A DNA stretch of 64,000 nucleotides. Origin: Eriocheir sinensis (Eukaryota > Arthropoda > Malacostraca > Decapoda > Varunidae). Both the position numbers and the translations under genes were made by a program. The stretch lies in NCBI RefSeq assembly GCF_024679095.1, contig NC_066553.1:412329-476328 (forward strand). Direction: 5' to 3'. How positions within the stretch are numbered: position 1 is the first letter of the stretch; every line of letters starts with the position of its first letter. Below the pieces are notes generated by a model, which had not been told where the DNA came from, did not search any database, and worked only from the letters and a program-made list of their open reading frames with translations. This document shows positions 17,028 to 28,581 of the stretch, one piece after another.

Positions 17028-17243
17028 GTGCAGATTAGGTGGCTTTCGAGGATGGTTGGCGGAGTACCCCGCCATCCGGCCATGTGTTTTCGAGCAGATA
17101 GGAGCTGTCAATTCTGTAGGTGGTGGAGTCTTAAATTCAACCCTGAAAAAGCTAGTTTGGCCGAGAGTTTTGCGGCATGCTTAAAATTTAAGTTGCATGG
17201 TATGGTGCATGGTGTGATAATGTATGAAAAATTAGGCAGTTAG
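17028..17243 (+). pseudogene. Possible displaced RT segment
   Basis: One frame reads FNPEKASLAESF, which resembles the RT block that normally follows the YxDD box in Gypsy elements. It lies downstream of the RNase H end, out of order. It may be a displaced fragment or chance similarity; only about ten residues support it. Confidence 0.3.
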
Positions 17244-17608
17244 CCAGGCATTTATACAATAAGTTACACCATTTTACACCTACCTGCAGCTACTCCACAT
17301 CTGTCCCACCTGCACTATATATACATACAAAACACCACTTAGATACTGTGAATAATTGTGGGGAAGATCGCCAAGCCCGCTCTAAAAGGTACTGGAGCCT
17401 CGCTATGGAGTTTTCCCTCTAGTTTGAGTAATAACGTAAATGTTGAGGTTTTTCACTCACAGAGCAGAGGTTAACTGACATACACCACAATATGAGAGGG
17501 TGTGTGAAAAAGTGTGAGAACTTACTATCGGGAACATGCTGATTCTGTAGGTGCAGGTGTAGGGCATGTTGCCAGTGTGTCAAAAAACATTTCTCTGAAG
17601 ACAAAAGT

Positions 17609-17629
17609 TTTTTTAAAGGGGGGGCGAAA
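17609..17629 (+). promoter_or_regulatory. Polypurine tract
   Basis: AAAGGGGGGGCGAAA immediately precedes the 3' LTR, the normal site of plus-strand primer formation. Confidence 0.85.
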
Positions 17630-19029
<1,400 letters not shown>

Positions 19030-19190
19030 CAGAGCTGGGCACTTCCGATCATCAGTCCGATAGTCCGATCTTCCGATCTGATCGGAACAGCACTTGGCGA
19101 TCGGAATGCAAAGATTGGATCATCTTTGTAAAAGGTAATCGGACTGTGGAGATCGGAACAGCACAAACTTACTTCCGATCACCGATCATA
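19030..19190 (+). repeat. Left TIR and subterminal GATCGG motif cluster of hAT-type element 1
   Basis: TIR CAGAGCTGGGCAC followed by seven CCGATC/GATCGG motifs in both orientations (for example GATCGGAACAGCA twice). Such subterminal repeats are typical transposase-binding sites of hAT elements; binding is inference. Confidence 0.7.
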
Positions 19191-19774
19191 GAAAAGAAAG
19201 TGGTCAACGCTGTCATGGCAACAAGTGACTGCGGACTTCTTACAGTTATTTATATACACGTTGTTAAATAGTTACTTCAATAAGTGTCTTTATTTATAAA
19301 ATTAAGCGATAATTATCGATCGTTAATTTATTCAATCCTGGTAAGGTATCGCGAACTAGACGCGCAGGCGCAAAGTCGCTTTATTTGCTTGGCGGGACTT
19401 GTTACACGGCGCCATGATAGTGTGGTGTGGGCTGCAGTGGTGGGCTTCCGCTCACTCCAGTAACCGAGTGGCCTGCCCCAGTTGTCAGCTATGCATTTTC
19501 TGCTGCAGTGTTACCACCCGCTAATGGCGGCAGCGTCAGTTCCTTTTCGGAAAACCAACAAGACCTAGGCTAAAAGGGGGGCTTCGCCCCGCCTTGACCC
19601 CCCCCACCTTCTTAACCGGGGGGAGGGCTTTGCCTTTCCTCGACACCCCCCCACCCACCCGTCGGGCTCCCCCCGCAACAAGAGGAGGAGGAAGGAAGTC
19701 TCGCGAGACAGCGCAACATGCCGCCCAGACCACAGCTCCAAACTAACGCCCCATACCCCTCCCATCCAAGAACT

Positions 19775-19935
19775 TACCTAACGTCTTCTTGAATGTATTT
19801 ATCGTGTTGGCGCTCACCACATGACTTCTACGTCTGTTCCACTCATCCACCACTGTTGGTAAACCAATTCTTGCCTATGTCTTTGTTGATCCTGAACTTA
19901 TCCAGCTTAAACCCATTGCTACGTGTCCTACCCGG
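19775..19935 (-). mobile_element. CR1-type LINE fragment inside hAT-type element 1
   Basis: On the minus strand it encodes the decayed C-terminal end of a CR1-like ORF2 (variants of DEWNRRRSHVVSANTIDTFKK), matching 47200-47360. The same fragment is present in hAT-type element 2 (23588-23765), so it was acquired before the element copied. Confidence 0.75.
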
Positions 19936-20000
19936 TGTGGTGCCATCTGCCATCCACGTATCCTAGGACATCGCATCCAATCTACGCATGCGCGGGATTT
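19935..20000 (+). repeat. Internal inverted repeat, left arm (pairs with 22128-22187)
   Basis: ATCTGCCATCCACGTATCCT (19947-19966) and the following CATCCAATCTACGCATGCG recur in reverse complement at 22128-22187. The arms enclose the minisatellite blocks, so the element could fold back. Identity falls off on both sides. Confidence 0.65.
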
Positions 20001-20164
20001 GTTTACAAACAAAGGGTGGATGAATTGCGACACGGTACCGTGTCTTTGTCGACTGCCTATCGCGATATGTCCCACCTGAGTTTGTTTTTTTATCTTTTTA
20101 AAAGTAAATATTGACGTATGTTTTGAATTTGAAAATTGCTTGAAATAAGAAAGTTTCTTCCTGC

Positions 20165-20735
20165 ACCCTCTGTATGTCAGTAAATGAGGTTAATGAGGTA
20201 TGTCGGTAAATGTGATAAATGAAATAACCTACACCCCTTGTATGTCGGTAAATGTGATAAATGAGATAACCTGCTCCCTTTGTATGTTGGTACATGTGAT
20301 AAATGAGATAACCTGCACCCCTTGTATGTCGGTATATGTGATAAATGAGATAACCTACACCCTTTGTATGTCGGTAAATGTGATAAATGAGATAACCTGC
20401 ACCCCTTGTATGTCGGTAAATATGATAAATGAGATAACCTACACCCCTCGTGTCACGGTAAATGTGATTAATGAGATACCCTACACCCATTGAATGTCGG
20501 TAAATGTGATTTATGAGATAACCTGCACCCCTTGCATGTCGGTATATGTGATAAATGAGATTACCTACACCCCTCGTATCTCGGTAAATGTGATTAATGA
20601 GATACCCTACACCCATTGAATGTCGGTAAATGTGATAAATGAGGTACCCTACACCCCTTGTATGTCGGTAAATGTGATAAATGAGGTACCCTACACCCCT
20701 TGTATGTCGGTAAATGTGATAAATGAGGTAACCTC
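20165..20735. repeat. 42-bp minisatellite, block 1
   Basis: About 13 copies of a 42-bp unit containing TATGTCGGTAAATGTGAT and AATGAGATAACCT. Because 42 is a multiple of three, both strands show long repetitive ORFs; these are not genes. Copies differ at a few positions (CTGCACC/CTACACC). Confidence 0.95.
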
Positions 20736-20845
20736 TTTTTTTGTTTACATCTCAGCCTATAGCGCTGGTAGGCTTTCTTCAGGGGCCTGGTGGTCGGCCC
20801 AAGCCCGTAATGGCGCAGGCAAATTTTATAGTGGCGCTATTTTTT
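20736..20845 (-). mobile_element. SINE-A copy 2 (older), 3' part, interrupted
   Basis: The SINE 3' body and tail (T-run, CCTATAGCGCTGGTAGGC, one 35-bp unit, GTGGCGCTAT) stop at an (ATTT)n tract. The missing 5' part resumes at about 21262, after SINE-A copy 3. Confidence 0.8.
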
Positions 20846-20851
20846 TATTTT

Positions 20852-20889
<38 letters not shown>
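20846..20889. repeat. (ATTT)n microsatellite
   Basis: About 10 ATTT units; it is the extended A-rich tail of minus-strand SINE-A copy 3. Confidence 0.9.
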
Positions 20890-20890
<1 letters not shown>

Positions 20891-21256
20891 TTTTTTTTTA
20901 CGTTGCTGCCTATTGCGCCGGTAGGCATCTTCCCGGTGGGGCCTGATGATCGGCCCAAGGCTTCTTTCAGGTGGGGCCTGATGGTCGGCCCAGCCCGTTC
21001 TGGCGCAGGCGAGTGTTTATAGTAGCGCCATCTTGCATTGGCTCATGCTGCCCCCCGGAACTCGTTCTTGATTCGCTTGGACGGCTTCCTCTAGAGTCCG
21101 GGTTGATGGGTGGTCTTCAGGACAGCATGTGGGTAGTTTTAAGCCACTCGGCGGTGACTGAAAAATCCGAGGTGGTAGCGTGGGGATTTGAGCCCGCGTC
21201 GTCCATCACGCGGTGAATGTGGGCCCAGTACGCTACCAGTCCAGCCACCGCCTACC
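20890..21256 (-). mobile_element. SINE-A copy 3, nested in copy 2
   Basis: A full-length copy with two 35-bp units. On the minus strand, head GGCGGTGGCTGGACTGGTAG, box B-like GGGCTCAAATCC, then the family body. It splits copy 2 between GTGGCGCCAT and TTGGCTCATGCTG. Confidence 0.85.
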
Positions 21257-21484
21257 CAAGTTATGCTGGGCTCATGCTGCCCACTGGAACTCATTTTTTA
21301 TTCGCTTGTACAGTTTCTTCTAGAATCCGGGATGATTGGTGGTCTTCTGGACAGCCTGTGAGTAATCTTAAGCCACTCGGCGGTGACTAAAAAATACCAG
21401 GTGGTATCGTAGGGATTCGAATCGACATTGTCCATGGCGTGATGAATGATGGCCCCGCACGCTAATCACTCAGCCACCGCTTAT
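21257..21484 (-). mobile_element. SINE-A copy 2 (older), 5' part
   Basis: It resumes the body (GGCTCATGCTGCCC) and ends with the tRNA-like head. On the minus strand this reads GCGGTGGCTGAGTGATTAGCG (box A-like) and a TTCGAATCCC box B. More substitutions than copy 3, as expected for the older host copy. Confidence 0.8.
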
Positions 21485-21945
21485 CCTTGTATGTCAGTAA
21501 ATGTGAAAAATGAGATACCATAAACTCCTTGTATGTCGGTAAATGTGATAAACGAGGTAACCTGAAACCTTGTATGTCTGTAAATGTGATAAATGAGATA
21601 ACCTGCACCCCTTGTATGTCGGTAAATGTGATAAATGAGATAACCTGCACCCCTTGTATGTCGATAAATGTGATAAATGAGATAACCTGCACCCCTTGTA
21701 TGTCGGTAAATGTGATAAATGAGATAAACTACACCTCTTGTATGTCGGTAAATGTGATAAATGAGATAACCTTCACCCCTTCTTTGTCAGTAAATGTGAT
21801 AAATGAGATAACCCACACCCCTTGTATGTCGGTAAATGTGATAATTGAGAAAACCTGCCCCCTTGTATGTCGGTAAATGTGATAAATGAGATAACCTGCC
21901 CCCTTGTATGTCGGTAAATGTAATAAATGAGATAACCTACACTCT
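21485..21945. repeat. 42-bp minisatellite, block 2
   Basis: The same unit as 20165-20735, about 11 copies, resuming directly after the nested SINEs. The SINEs therefore inserted into one continuous minisatellite. Confidence 0.95.
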
Positions 21946-22127
21946 CTTCTGATTGATGGTCATGTTTCTCAGATTCTCTCCATTTAATGGTAGGCTATCT
22001 GAATTATGGGGTCCATGTCATTTTTTAATTTGGCCATTTTCCCATAAAAGCTGCCATGCTGTCTTGCTGCTATCTTGCCTGGACAAACTACGATATCATC
22101 ACTGTGTTTGTAAATATCGGCTTCCAC

Positions 22128-22187
22128 GCATGCGCAGATCAGGATGGGATGTCTTAGGATACGTGGATGGCAGATAACACAACACCG
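22128..22187 (-). repeat. Internal inverted repeat, right arm (pairs with 19935-20000)
   Basis: AGGATACGTGGATGGCAGAT is the reverse complement of the left arm. Confidence 0.65.
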
Positions 22188-22199
22188 GCCCACTTAAAA

Positions 22200-22670
22200 T
22201 CAAAACCTTATTGCTTATGTACTTTATGTAATTAATTTATTTATGGACCAATATCTTTTATTCAGAAAGCTATTTAATCAGGAAGGATAGGAGATTAATG
22301 ATCACTATCGCTCGTTTATTATAGAATAGTAAAAAATATTTCCTAGATATCGATGATAAAATATTAAAAAGTTGAAAAATGTTTGTCAAAAATCTAAATC
22401 AAATTCACACAAAAGTTAAAATAGCGAACATAATTCCTTTTTCAAACTTTCAGAAATTGAATAAAAAGAGTAGACTTAAATAAATGCCTAAAATAAGAAG
22501 TTAAGATAACAATTTTTCTTTACCATGTCCTGTATACCAAAAGAAAGAGGAAAATAAAGATATTTATAAGCAAATAATTAAGTTATTACTTATTTGAAAT
22601 TATTACTTATGAACGCCTAAAATAGGTGTTTCTTATAATTATTATTTAAAAAAATAATTGTAATTATTAC
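22200..22670. other. AT-rich interior of hAT-type element 1
   Basis: No ORF with a recognisable motif. The stretch lies between the inner inverted repeat and the right subterminal motifs. Confidence 0.5.
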
Positions 22671-22674
22671 AAGT

Positions 22675-22818
22675 TTTAATGATCGGATGATCGGAATGGT
22701 GATCGGAACAGCAGTACTTAAAAAAAAATGGTCGGATGATCGGAATCGGATCAGTTGCCCAAACTGATCGGATGATCGGGGATCGGAACAGCAAAAAAGT
22801 GATCGGTGCCCACCACTG
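22675..22818 (-). repeat. Right TIR and subterminal GATCGG motif cluster of hAT-type element 1
   Basis: Eight GATCGG motifs, mostly in one orientation, followed by GTGCCCACCACTG, the inverted right terminus ending at 22818. Confidence 0.7.
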
Positions 22819-22820
22819 AT

Positions 22821-22886
<66 letters not shown>
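22819..22886. repeat. (TA)n array 5
   Basis: About 32 TA units after ATAG, lying between the right end of hAT-type element 1 and the left end of element 2. Confidence 0.95.
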
Positions 22887-22891
<5 letters not shown>

Positions 22892-23587
22892 CTGGGCACT
22901 TCCGATCATCAGTCCGGTCGTACGATCTTCCGATCTGATCGGAACAGCAATTGGCGATCGGAATGCAAAGATTGGATCATCTTTGTAAAAGGTAATCGGA
23001 CTTTGAAAATCGGAACTTCACAAACTAATTTCCGATCACAAAAAAGAAAGTGGTCAGCGTTGTCATGGCAACAAGTGACTGCGGACTTCTTACAATTATT
23101 TTTATACACGTTGCTAAATAGTTACTTCAATAAGCGTCTTTATTTAAAAAAAAATAAGCGATAATTATTGATCGTTAATTTATTTAATTCTGGTAAGGTA
23201 TCGTGAACGGGACGCGCAGGAGCAAAGTCGCTTTATTTGCTTGGCGGGACTTGTTACACGACGCCATGACAGTGTGGTGTGGGCTGCAGCAGTGGGCTTC
23301 CGCTCACTCCAGTAACCGTGTGTCCTGCCCCAGTTGTCAGTTATGCATTTTCTGCTACAGTGTTACCACCCTCTAATGGCGGCAGCGTCAGTACCTTTTC
23401 GATCCCCCCACCTTCTTAACAGGGGGGGAGGGCTTTGCCTTCCCTTGACCCCACCGCCCACCCACACTTCGGGCTCCCGGCCCCCGAAACAGGAGGATGA
23501 GGAGGAAGGAGGTCTCGCGAGCCAGCGCAACAAACCGCCCAGACCACCGACCAAACTAACGCCCCATACCCCTCCCATCCCAGAACT

Positions 23588-23765
23588 TAATAGTACTTAC
23601 CTAACCTCTTCTTGAATGTATCTATCGTGTTGGCGCTCACCACATGACTTCTACGTCTGTTCCACTCATCCACCAATGTTGGTAAACCAATTCTTGCCCA
23701 TGTCTTTGTTGAACCTGAACTTATCCTACTTAAACTCATTGCTACGTGTCCTAACCGGTGTGGTG
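23588..23765 (-). mobile_element. CR1-type LINE fragment inside hAT-type element 2
   Basis: Orthologous to 19775-19935 within the repeat family; it encodes DEWNRRRSHVVSANTIDTFKK on the minus strand. Confidence 0.75.
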
Positions 23766-24014
23766 TCATCTGCCATCCACGTATCCTAAGACATCCCATC
23801 CAATCTGCGCATGCGCGGGATTTGTCTACAAACAAAGGGTGGATGAATTGCGACACAGTACAGTGTCTTTGTCGACTGCCTATCGTGATATGTCCCACCT
23901 GAGTTTTTTTTAATCTTTTTAAAAGTAAATGTTGACGCATGTTTTTAATTTGAAAACTGCTTGAAATATGAAAGTTTCTTCCTGCATCCTTTGTATGTCA
24001 GTAAATGAGGCAAA

Positions 24015-24428
24015 TGAGGTATGTCGGTAAATGTGATAAATGAGATAACCTGTTCATCTTGTACGTCGGTAAATGTGATAAATGAGATAATCTGTACCCC
24101 TTGTATGTCGGTAAATGTGATAAATAAGATAACCTCCACCCCTTGTATGTTGGTAAATGTGATAAATGAGATAACCTACACCCCTTGTATGTCGGTAAAT
24201 GTGATAGATGAGATAACCTGCACCCCTTGTATGTCGGTAAATGTGAAAAATAAGATAACCTACACCCCTTGTACGTCGGTAAATGTGATAAATGAGATAA
24301 CCTGAACCCCTTGTATGTCAGTAAATGTGATAAATGAGATAACCTACACCCCTTATAAGTCGGTAGATGTGATAAATGAGATAACCTGCACCCCTTGTAT
24401 CTCTGTAAATATGATTAATGAGATACAA
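24015..24428. repeat. 42-bp minisatellite, block 3 (in hAT-type element 2)
   Basis: About 10 copies of the TATGTCGGTAAATGTGAT unit. Confidence 0.94.
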
Positions 24429-24444
24429 AAGTAACGAAGATACC

Positions 24445-24540
24445 GATATATATTTGAATAAGTAGCGGATGGCCGATAACCCGATTTTGTTATCAGTGAT
24501 AAAGTATTGCGATAACTAATCGCGATAACGCCCAGCTAGT
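24445..24540 (-). mobile_element. Terminus of a second hAT-like family
   Basis: On the minus strand the sequence reads CTAGCTGGGCGTTATCGCG followed by TTATCGC/GATAAC motifs in both orientations. A TGGGCG-type terminus with dense subterminal motifs resembles a hAT end, but of another family than the GATCGG elements. Only this end is present. Confidence 0.45.
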
Positions 24541-24542
24541 GA

Positions 24543-24600
24543 CTGAGAGAGGAGATGTGAGGTTTCCAGTTCAGATTTTGAGTTAAGGATAGACCGAGGA
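24543..24600 (-). mobile_element. Short JK1 internal fragment abutting the JK1-c poly(A)
   Basis: On the minus strand it reads ATCCTCGGTCTATCCTTAAC followed by CTGGAAACCTCACATCTCC, a stretch from within JK1 ORF2 (same as 25265-25310). It directly follows the poly(A) of copy c. Confidence 0.8.
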
Positions 24601-24721
24601 TTTTTTTTTTTTTTACAACAAAGGAGACAGCTCAAGGGCACCAAAAAAAAAATACAATAATAAAAAAAGCCCGCTACTCGCTGCTCACAAAAAGAATCTA
24701 AAGAGGTGGCCGAAAGAGAGG

Positions 24722-25225
24722 TCAATTTCGGGAGGAGAGGTGTCCAGACAACCTTCTCTTGAAAGAGTTCAAGTCGTAGGCAGGAGGAAGTACAGAAGAA
24801 GGAAGATTGTTCCAGAGTTTACCTGCGTGAGAGATGAAAGAGTGAAGATGCTGGTTAACTCTTGCATAAGGTGTTTGGACAATATAGGGATGAGCATGAG
24901 TAGAAAGTCGCGTGCAGCGGGACCGCGGGAGGTAGGGAGGCATGCAGTTAGCAAGTTCAGAAGAGCAGTCAGCATGAAAATATCGATAGAAGATAGAAAG
25001 AGAGGCAACATGGCGGCTGAAATTAAGAGGTAGAAGACTATCAGTAAGAGGAGGAGAGCTAATGAGACGAAAAGCCTTAGACTCCACCCTCTCCAGGAGA
25101 GCTGTGTGAGTGGAGCCCCCCCACGCGTGAGATGCATACTCCATACGAGGGCGGACAATGCCCCTGTATATGGATAGCAACTGTGCGGGGGAGACGAACT
25201 GGCAGAGACGATACAGAACGCCCAA
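24722..25225 (-). pseudogene. JK1 C-terminal domain
   Basis: Continues the RT thumb (GVLYRLCQFVSPAQLLSIY, RMEYASHAWGG) to the family C-terminus ([31 protein letters not shown]). There is no RNase H and no CCHC motif. It is cut off from the RT only by the TGA near 25325. Confidence 0.88.
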
Positions 25226-25322
25226 CCTCGAGGAAGCTGATTTAGTGAGAGAAGAGAGAGTGAAGTTTCCAGTTAAGATTTTGAGTTAAGGATAGACCGA
25301 GGATGTTTAGTGTTGAAGATGG

Positions 25323-26279
25323 TCACAGCTGAGTGTTGTCGAAGAATATGGGATAGGTGTTTGGAAGATTGTGTCGAGTTGATAGGTGGAGAAATTGGGT
25401 TTTTGAGGCATTGAAGGACACAAGGTTTCTTTTACCCCAATCGGAAATGATAGTAAGGTCTGAGGTTAAACGTTCTGCAGCCTCCAGCCTGGAGTCATGT
25501 AATTCCTGTTGAGAGGGTCTTCTGTTGAAAGAAGTTGAATAATGCAGAGTGGAGTTATCAGCGTATGAGTCGATAGGACAGTTTGTTATGGAAAGAAGAT
25601 CATTGATGAATAACAGGAAGAGAGTGGGTGATAGGACAGAGCCCTGTGGAACACCACTGTTAATAGGTTTATGAGAAGAACAGTGACCGTCTACCACAGC
25701 AGAGATAGAACGGCCGGAAAGGAAACTGGAGATAAATGAACAGAGAGAAGGATAGAATCCGAATGAGGGCAGTTTAGAAAGCAAAGACTTGTGCCACACT
25801 CTATCGAAGGCTTTCGATATGTCTAGTGCAACTGAGAAAGTTTCACCGAAACGGCTAAGAGAGGATGACCAAGAATCAGTTAAGAGAGCAAGAAGATCGC
25901 CAGTAGAACGCCCCTTGCGGAACCCATACTGGCGATCAGATAGAAGGTTAGAAATGGAAAGGTGCTTTTGAATCTTCCGGTTAAGGATTGATTCAAAAGC
26001 TTTAGATAGACAGGAAGGTAAATCTATAGGGCGGTAGTTTGAGGGATTGGAACGGTCACCCTTCTTAGGCACAGGCTGTGCGAAGGCGTACTTCCAACAA
26101 GAAGGAAAGGTAGATGTTAATAAGCAGAGGCGAAAGAGTTTGACCCGGCAGGGTGTCAGCACGGAAGCACAGTTTTTAAGGATAATAGGAAGCACTCCAT
26201 CAGGTCCATAAGCCTTCTGAGAGTTGAGGCCAGAGAGGGCATAGAAGACATCGTTAGGAAGAATCTTAATAACAGGCAT
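25323..26279 (-). pseudogene. JK1 reverse transcriptase
   Basis: Blocks AYGPDGVLP, PVPKKGDRSNPSNYRPI, QYGFRKGRSTGD, ALDISKAFDRVW, GVPQGSVLSPTL and SYADNST. The YxDD box reads YADN, so the second catalytic Asp is lost. The ORF ends at a TGA (TCA codon in other copies) before the C-terminal domain. Confidence 0.9.
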
Positions 26280-27684
26280 AAAGGAGTCGGAGGGGGGGAT
26301 GAGAAAGAGGAATATGCCCAGAATCGTCCAGAGTGGAGTTGTTACAGAAAGTTTGAGCGAAGAGTTCAGCCTTAGAGATAGAAGAGACGGCAGTGCTGCC
26401 GTCTGGGTTAAGAAGAGGCGGGAAAGAGGAAGAAGTGAAATTGGAGGAGATATTTTTGGCTAAGTGCCAGAAGTCTTTGGAAGAATTAGAGAAAGCAAGG
26501 TGTTGACATATGCTATGGATAAAGGAGTTTTTGATAAGTCGAAGAATAGATCTGGCACGATTCCGGGCAGAAATGTAAAGTTCATAATTAGCATTAGTTT
26601 GAAGGCTCTGGTACCATTTGTGAGCTGCCTCTCTATCATTGACAGCACGAGAACAAGCGTGATTAAAGCAAGGCTTTTTAGCGTGAAGAGTAGAGAAAGA
26701 ACGAGGAATGTATGTCTCCATTCCAGAGACAATCACCTCTCTGATGCGCTGAGCACACACAGAGGGGTCTCTATCCTGGAAGCAATAATCATTCCACGGG
26801 AAATCGGAAAAGTACATCCTCAGGTCGTCCCACCGAGCTGAAGCAAAATGCCAGAAGCATCGCCTCTTCGGTGGGTCCAGAGGGTGTACAGGAGCGATAG
26901 GACAGGATGCAGAAATAAGATTGTGATCGGAGGAGCCCAACGGAGAGAACAGTTTGACAGAATAAGCAGAAGGGTTTGAGGTAAGGAAGAGGTCTAGAAT
27001 GTTGGGCCGGTCTCCAAGACGGTCGGGAATACGTGTAGGGTGCTGGACCAACTGCTCTAGGTCGTTGAGGATAGCTAAGTTGTAGGCTTGTTCACCAGGA
27101 TGGTCAGTGAAAGAGGATGAAAGCCAAAGCTTGTGGTGAACATTGAAATCTCCTAGGATGGAGATTTCAGCGAAGGGAGAATGGGTCAAGTTGTGCTCCA
27201 CTTTAGAGTTCAAATAGTCAAAGAATTTTACATAGTTAGTAGAGTTAGGTGAGAGATTAACAGCATAGATGTATTTAGTAATAGAATGACAATGAAGTCT
27301 TAGCCAGATGTTGGAAAATTCAGAAGAGTCAAGGTTTTGGGCACGAGAGCAAGTGATGTCGTTGCGCACGTAGGCGCAACATCCAGCTTTGGATTGAGAT
27401 TTAGGATAGAGATAGTAGGAGGGAACAGAGTAGAGATTGCTGTCAGTAGCCTCAGAAGCCTGTGTTTCGGTAAGGAAGAGAAGGTGAGGTTTAGAGGAGA
27501 GATGATGTTTCACAGAATGAAAATTAGAACGAAGACCGCGAATGTTGCAGAAATTGAGAAGAAAGAGGTTCGAGGAGTTATCAAGACACCTCTCGGGTCG
27601 GCAACCAGAAGAGAAGTCCTCCCTTGGGGAGTTTGTGGTACCCCCCCCCAGGCGGGGATTCCGAAGCTTGATGTGGGTGCGCAA
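26266..27684 (-). pseudogene. JK1 endonuclease and linker
   Basis: 472 codons. EN blocks in order: [13 protein letters not shown] (residues ~36-48), LFLTETQ (catalytic Glu), ILGDFNVHH (catalytic Asp/Asn), [18 protein letters not shown] and GSSDHNLIS (catalytic Asp-His). The linker ([21 protein letters not shown]) leads to the RT. A C7 run, where copy a has C6, shifts the frame just before the RT at about 26290. All EN catalytic residues I can check are present, so this is the most complete EN in the window. Confidence 0.9.
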
Positions 27685-27934
27685 TTTTGAAATTTGAATT
27701 TTGGGAAAAGGTGTATATGTTGTGTGAATGTAGTGTGGTGTGGATAGAGAGAGGATCTGTCTTTAGAGAGCATGCTGAACTACTCACCGGTGTTGGTGAG
27801 ACAATAGGGAAACGGTTAGTGAGGACATGGGAAGGGTCTTTGGAGGGCTTCAGCTCCCTTCTCACCTCCCATATATACCTCACAGGGAGTGGCTTGCGCC
27901 CGTTCGGTAGGTGTCTTCCTACCTACTCCAGCCA

Positions 27935-28205
<271 letters not shown>

Positions 28206-28239
28206 TTATTTATCTATTTTATTTATTAATTATATATAT

Positions 28240-28554
28240 TTACGTGCCAGCCTATGGCGCCGGTAGGCTTTTTTGAGAGGCCTGGTTGGTGGTCGACCCC
28301 AGCCCGTCATGGCGCACGCCAGTGTTTTATAGCGGCGCCATCTTTTCTTGGCTCATGCTGCCCCCTAGAGCTCGTTCTTGATTTATTTGAATGGTTTCCT
28401 CTAGAGTCCGGGTTGATGGGTGGTCGTCAGGGTAGCATGTGATTAGCCTTAGGCCACTCGGCGGTGACTGAAAAGTCCCAGGTGGTAGCTGTGGATTCGT
28501 ACGCACGTCGTCCAGCCAGAACGCGGTGTATGCTATGCCCGCACGCTAACCACT
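28240..28554 (-). mobile_element. SINE-A copy 4
   Basis: One 35-bp unit. On the minus strand the head reads TGAGTGGTTAGCGTGCGGGC and the box B is mutated (GATTCGTACG). The body matches the family. At the head end it runs straight into a GATA microsatellite. Confidence 0.85.
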
Positions 28555-28581
28555 CAGATAGATAGATAAATAAATAGATAG

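Larger units (their letters stand above)
19030..22818 (+). mobile_element. hAT-type non-autonomous DNA transposon 1, carrying minisatellite and nested SINEs
   Basis: The left end CAGAGCTGGGCAC and the inverted right end CAGTGGTGGGCAC form a short TIR of the hAT 'CAGNGNTGGGCA' type. Flanks are ATATATAT and ATAGATAT (7 of 8 bases equal), consistent with an 8-bp duplication in a TA target. Both subterminal regions are packed with GATCGG/CCGATC motifs (seven at left, eight at right). No transposase coding is visible. Inside lie a CR1 fragment, a 42-bp minisatellite and two SINE-A insertions. The left 1.7 kb recurs at 22887-24430. Confidence 0.78.
22887..24430 (+). mobile_element. hAT-type element 2 (left part of the same family)
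   Basis: It starts with the same terminus, CAGAGCTGGGCAC, and the same subterminal CCGATC cluster. It stays collinear with element 1 through the TTCCGCTCACTCCAGTAACC segment, the GC-rich block, the CR1 fragment and the 42-bp minisatellite. The matching right half and GATCGG-rich right end are absent. Confidence 0.78.
24601..27934 (-). mobile_element. JK1 copy c: essentially full-length jockey-like LINE
   Basis: About 3.3 kb. The 5' end (27934, TGGCTGGAGT on the minus strand) matches copy b, and the 3' end is the family UTR plus poly(A) (T14 at 24601-24614). Layout is a ~250-bp 5' UTR, EN, linker, RT, C-terminal domain and UTR. No ORF1 is visible. An extra C in a C-run near 26297 and a TGA near 25325 break the frame, and the RT box is YADN. 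The 5' end abuts a (TA)n array. Confidence 0.92.

Noticed and set aside
20098..20616. Repeated 14-residue ORFs on both strands of the 42-bp minisatellite, considered as a repeat protein
   Set aside because: The period is a multiple of three, so any stop-free frame repeats; both strands are open, and the arrays sit inside a DNA transposon.
20165..21945. CRISPR-like array
   Set aside because: Units are contiguous with no unique spacers and the window is clearly eukaryotic; this is a minisatellite.
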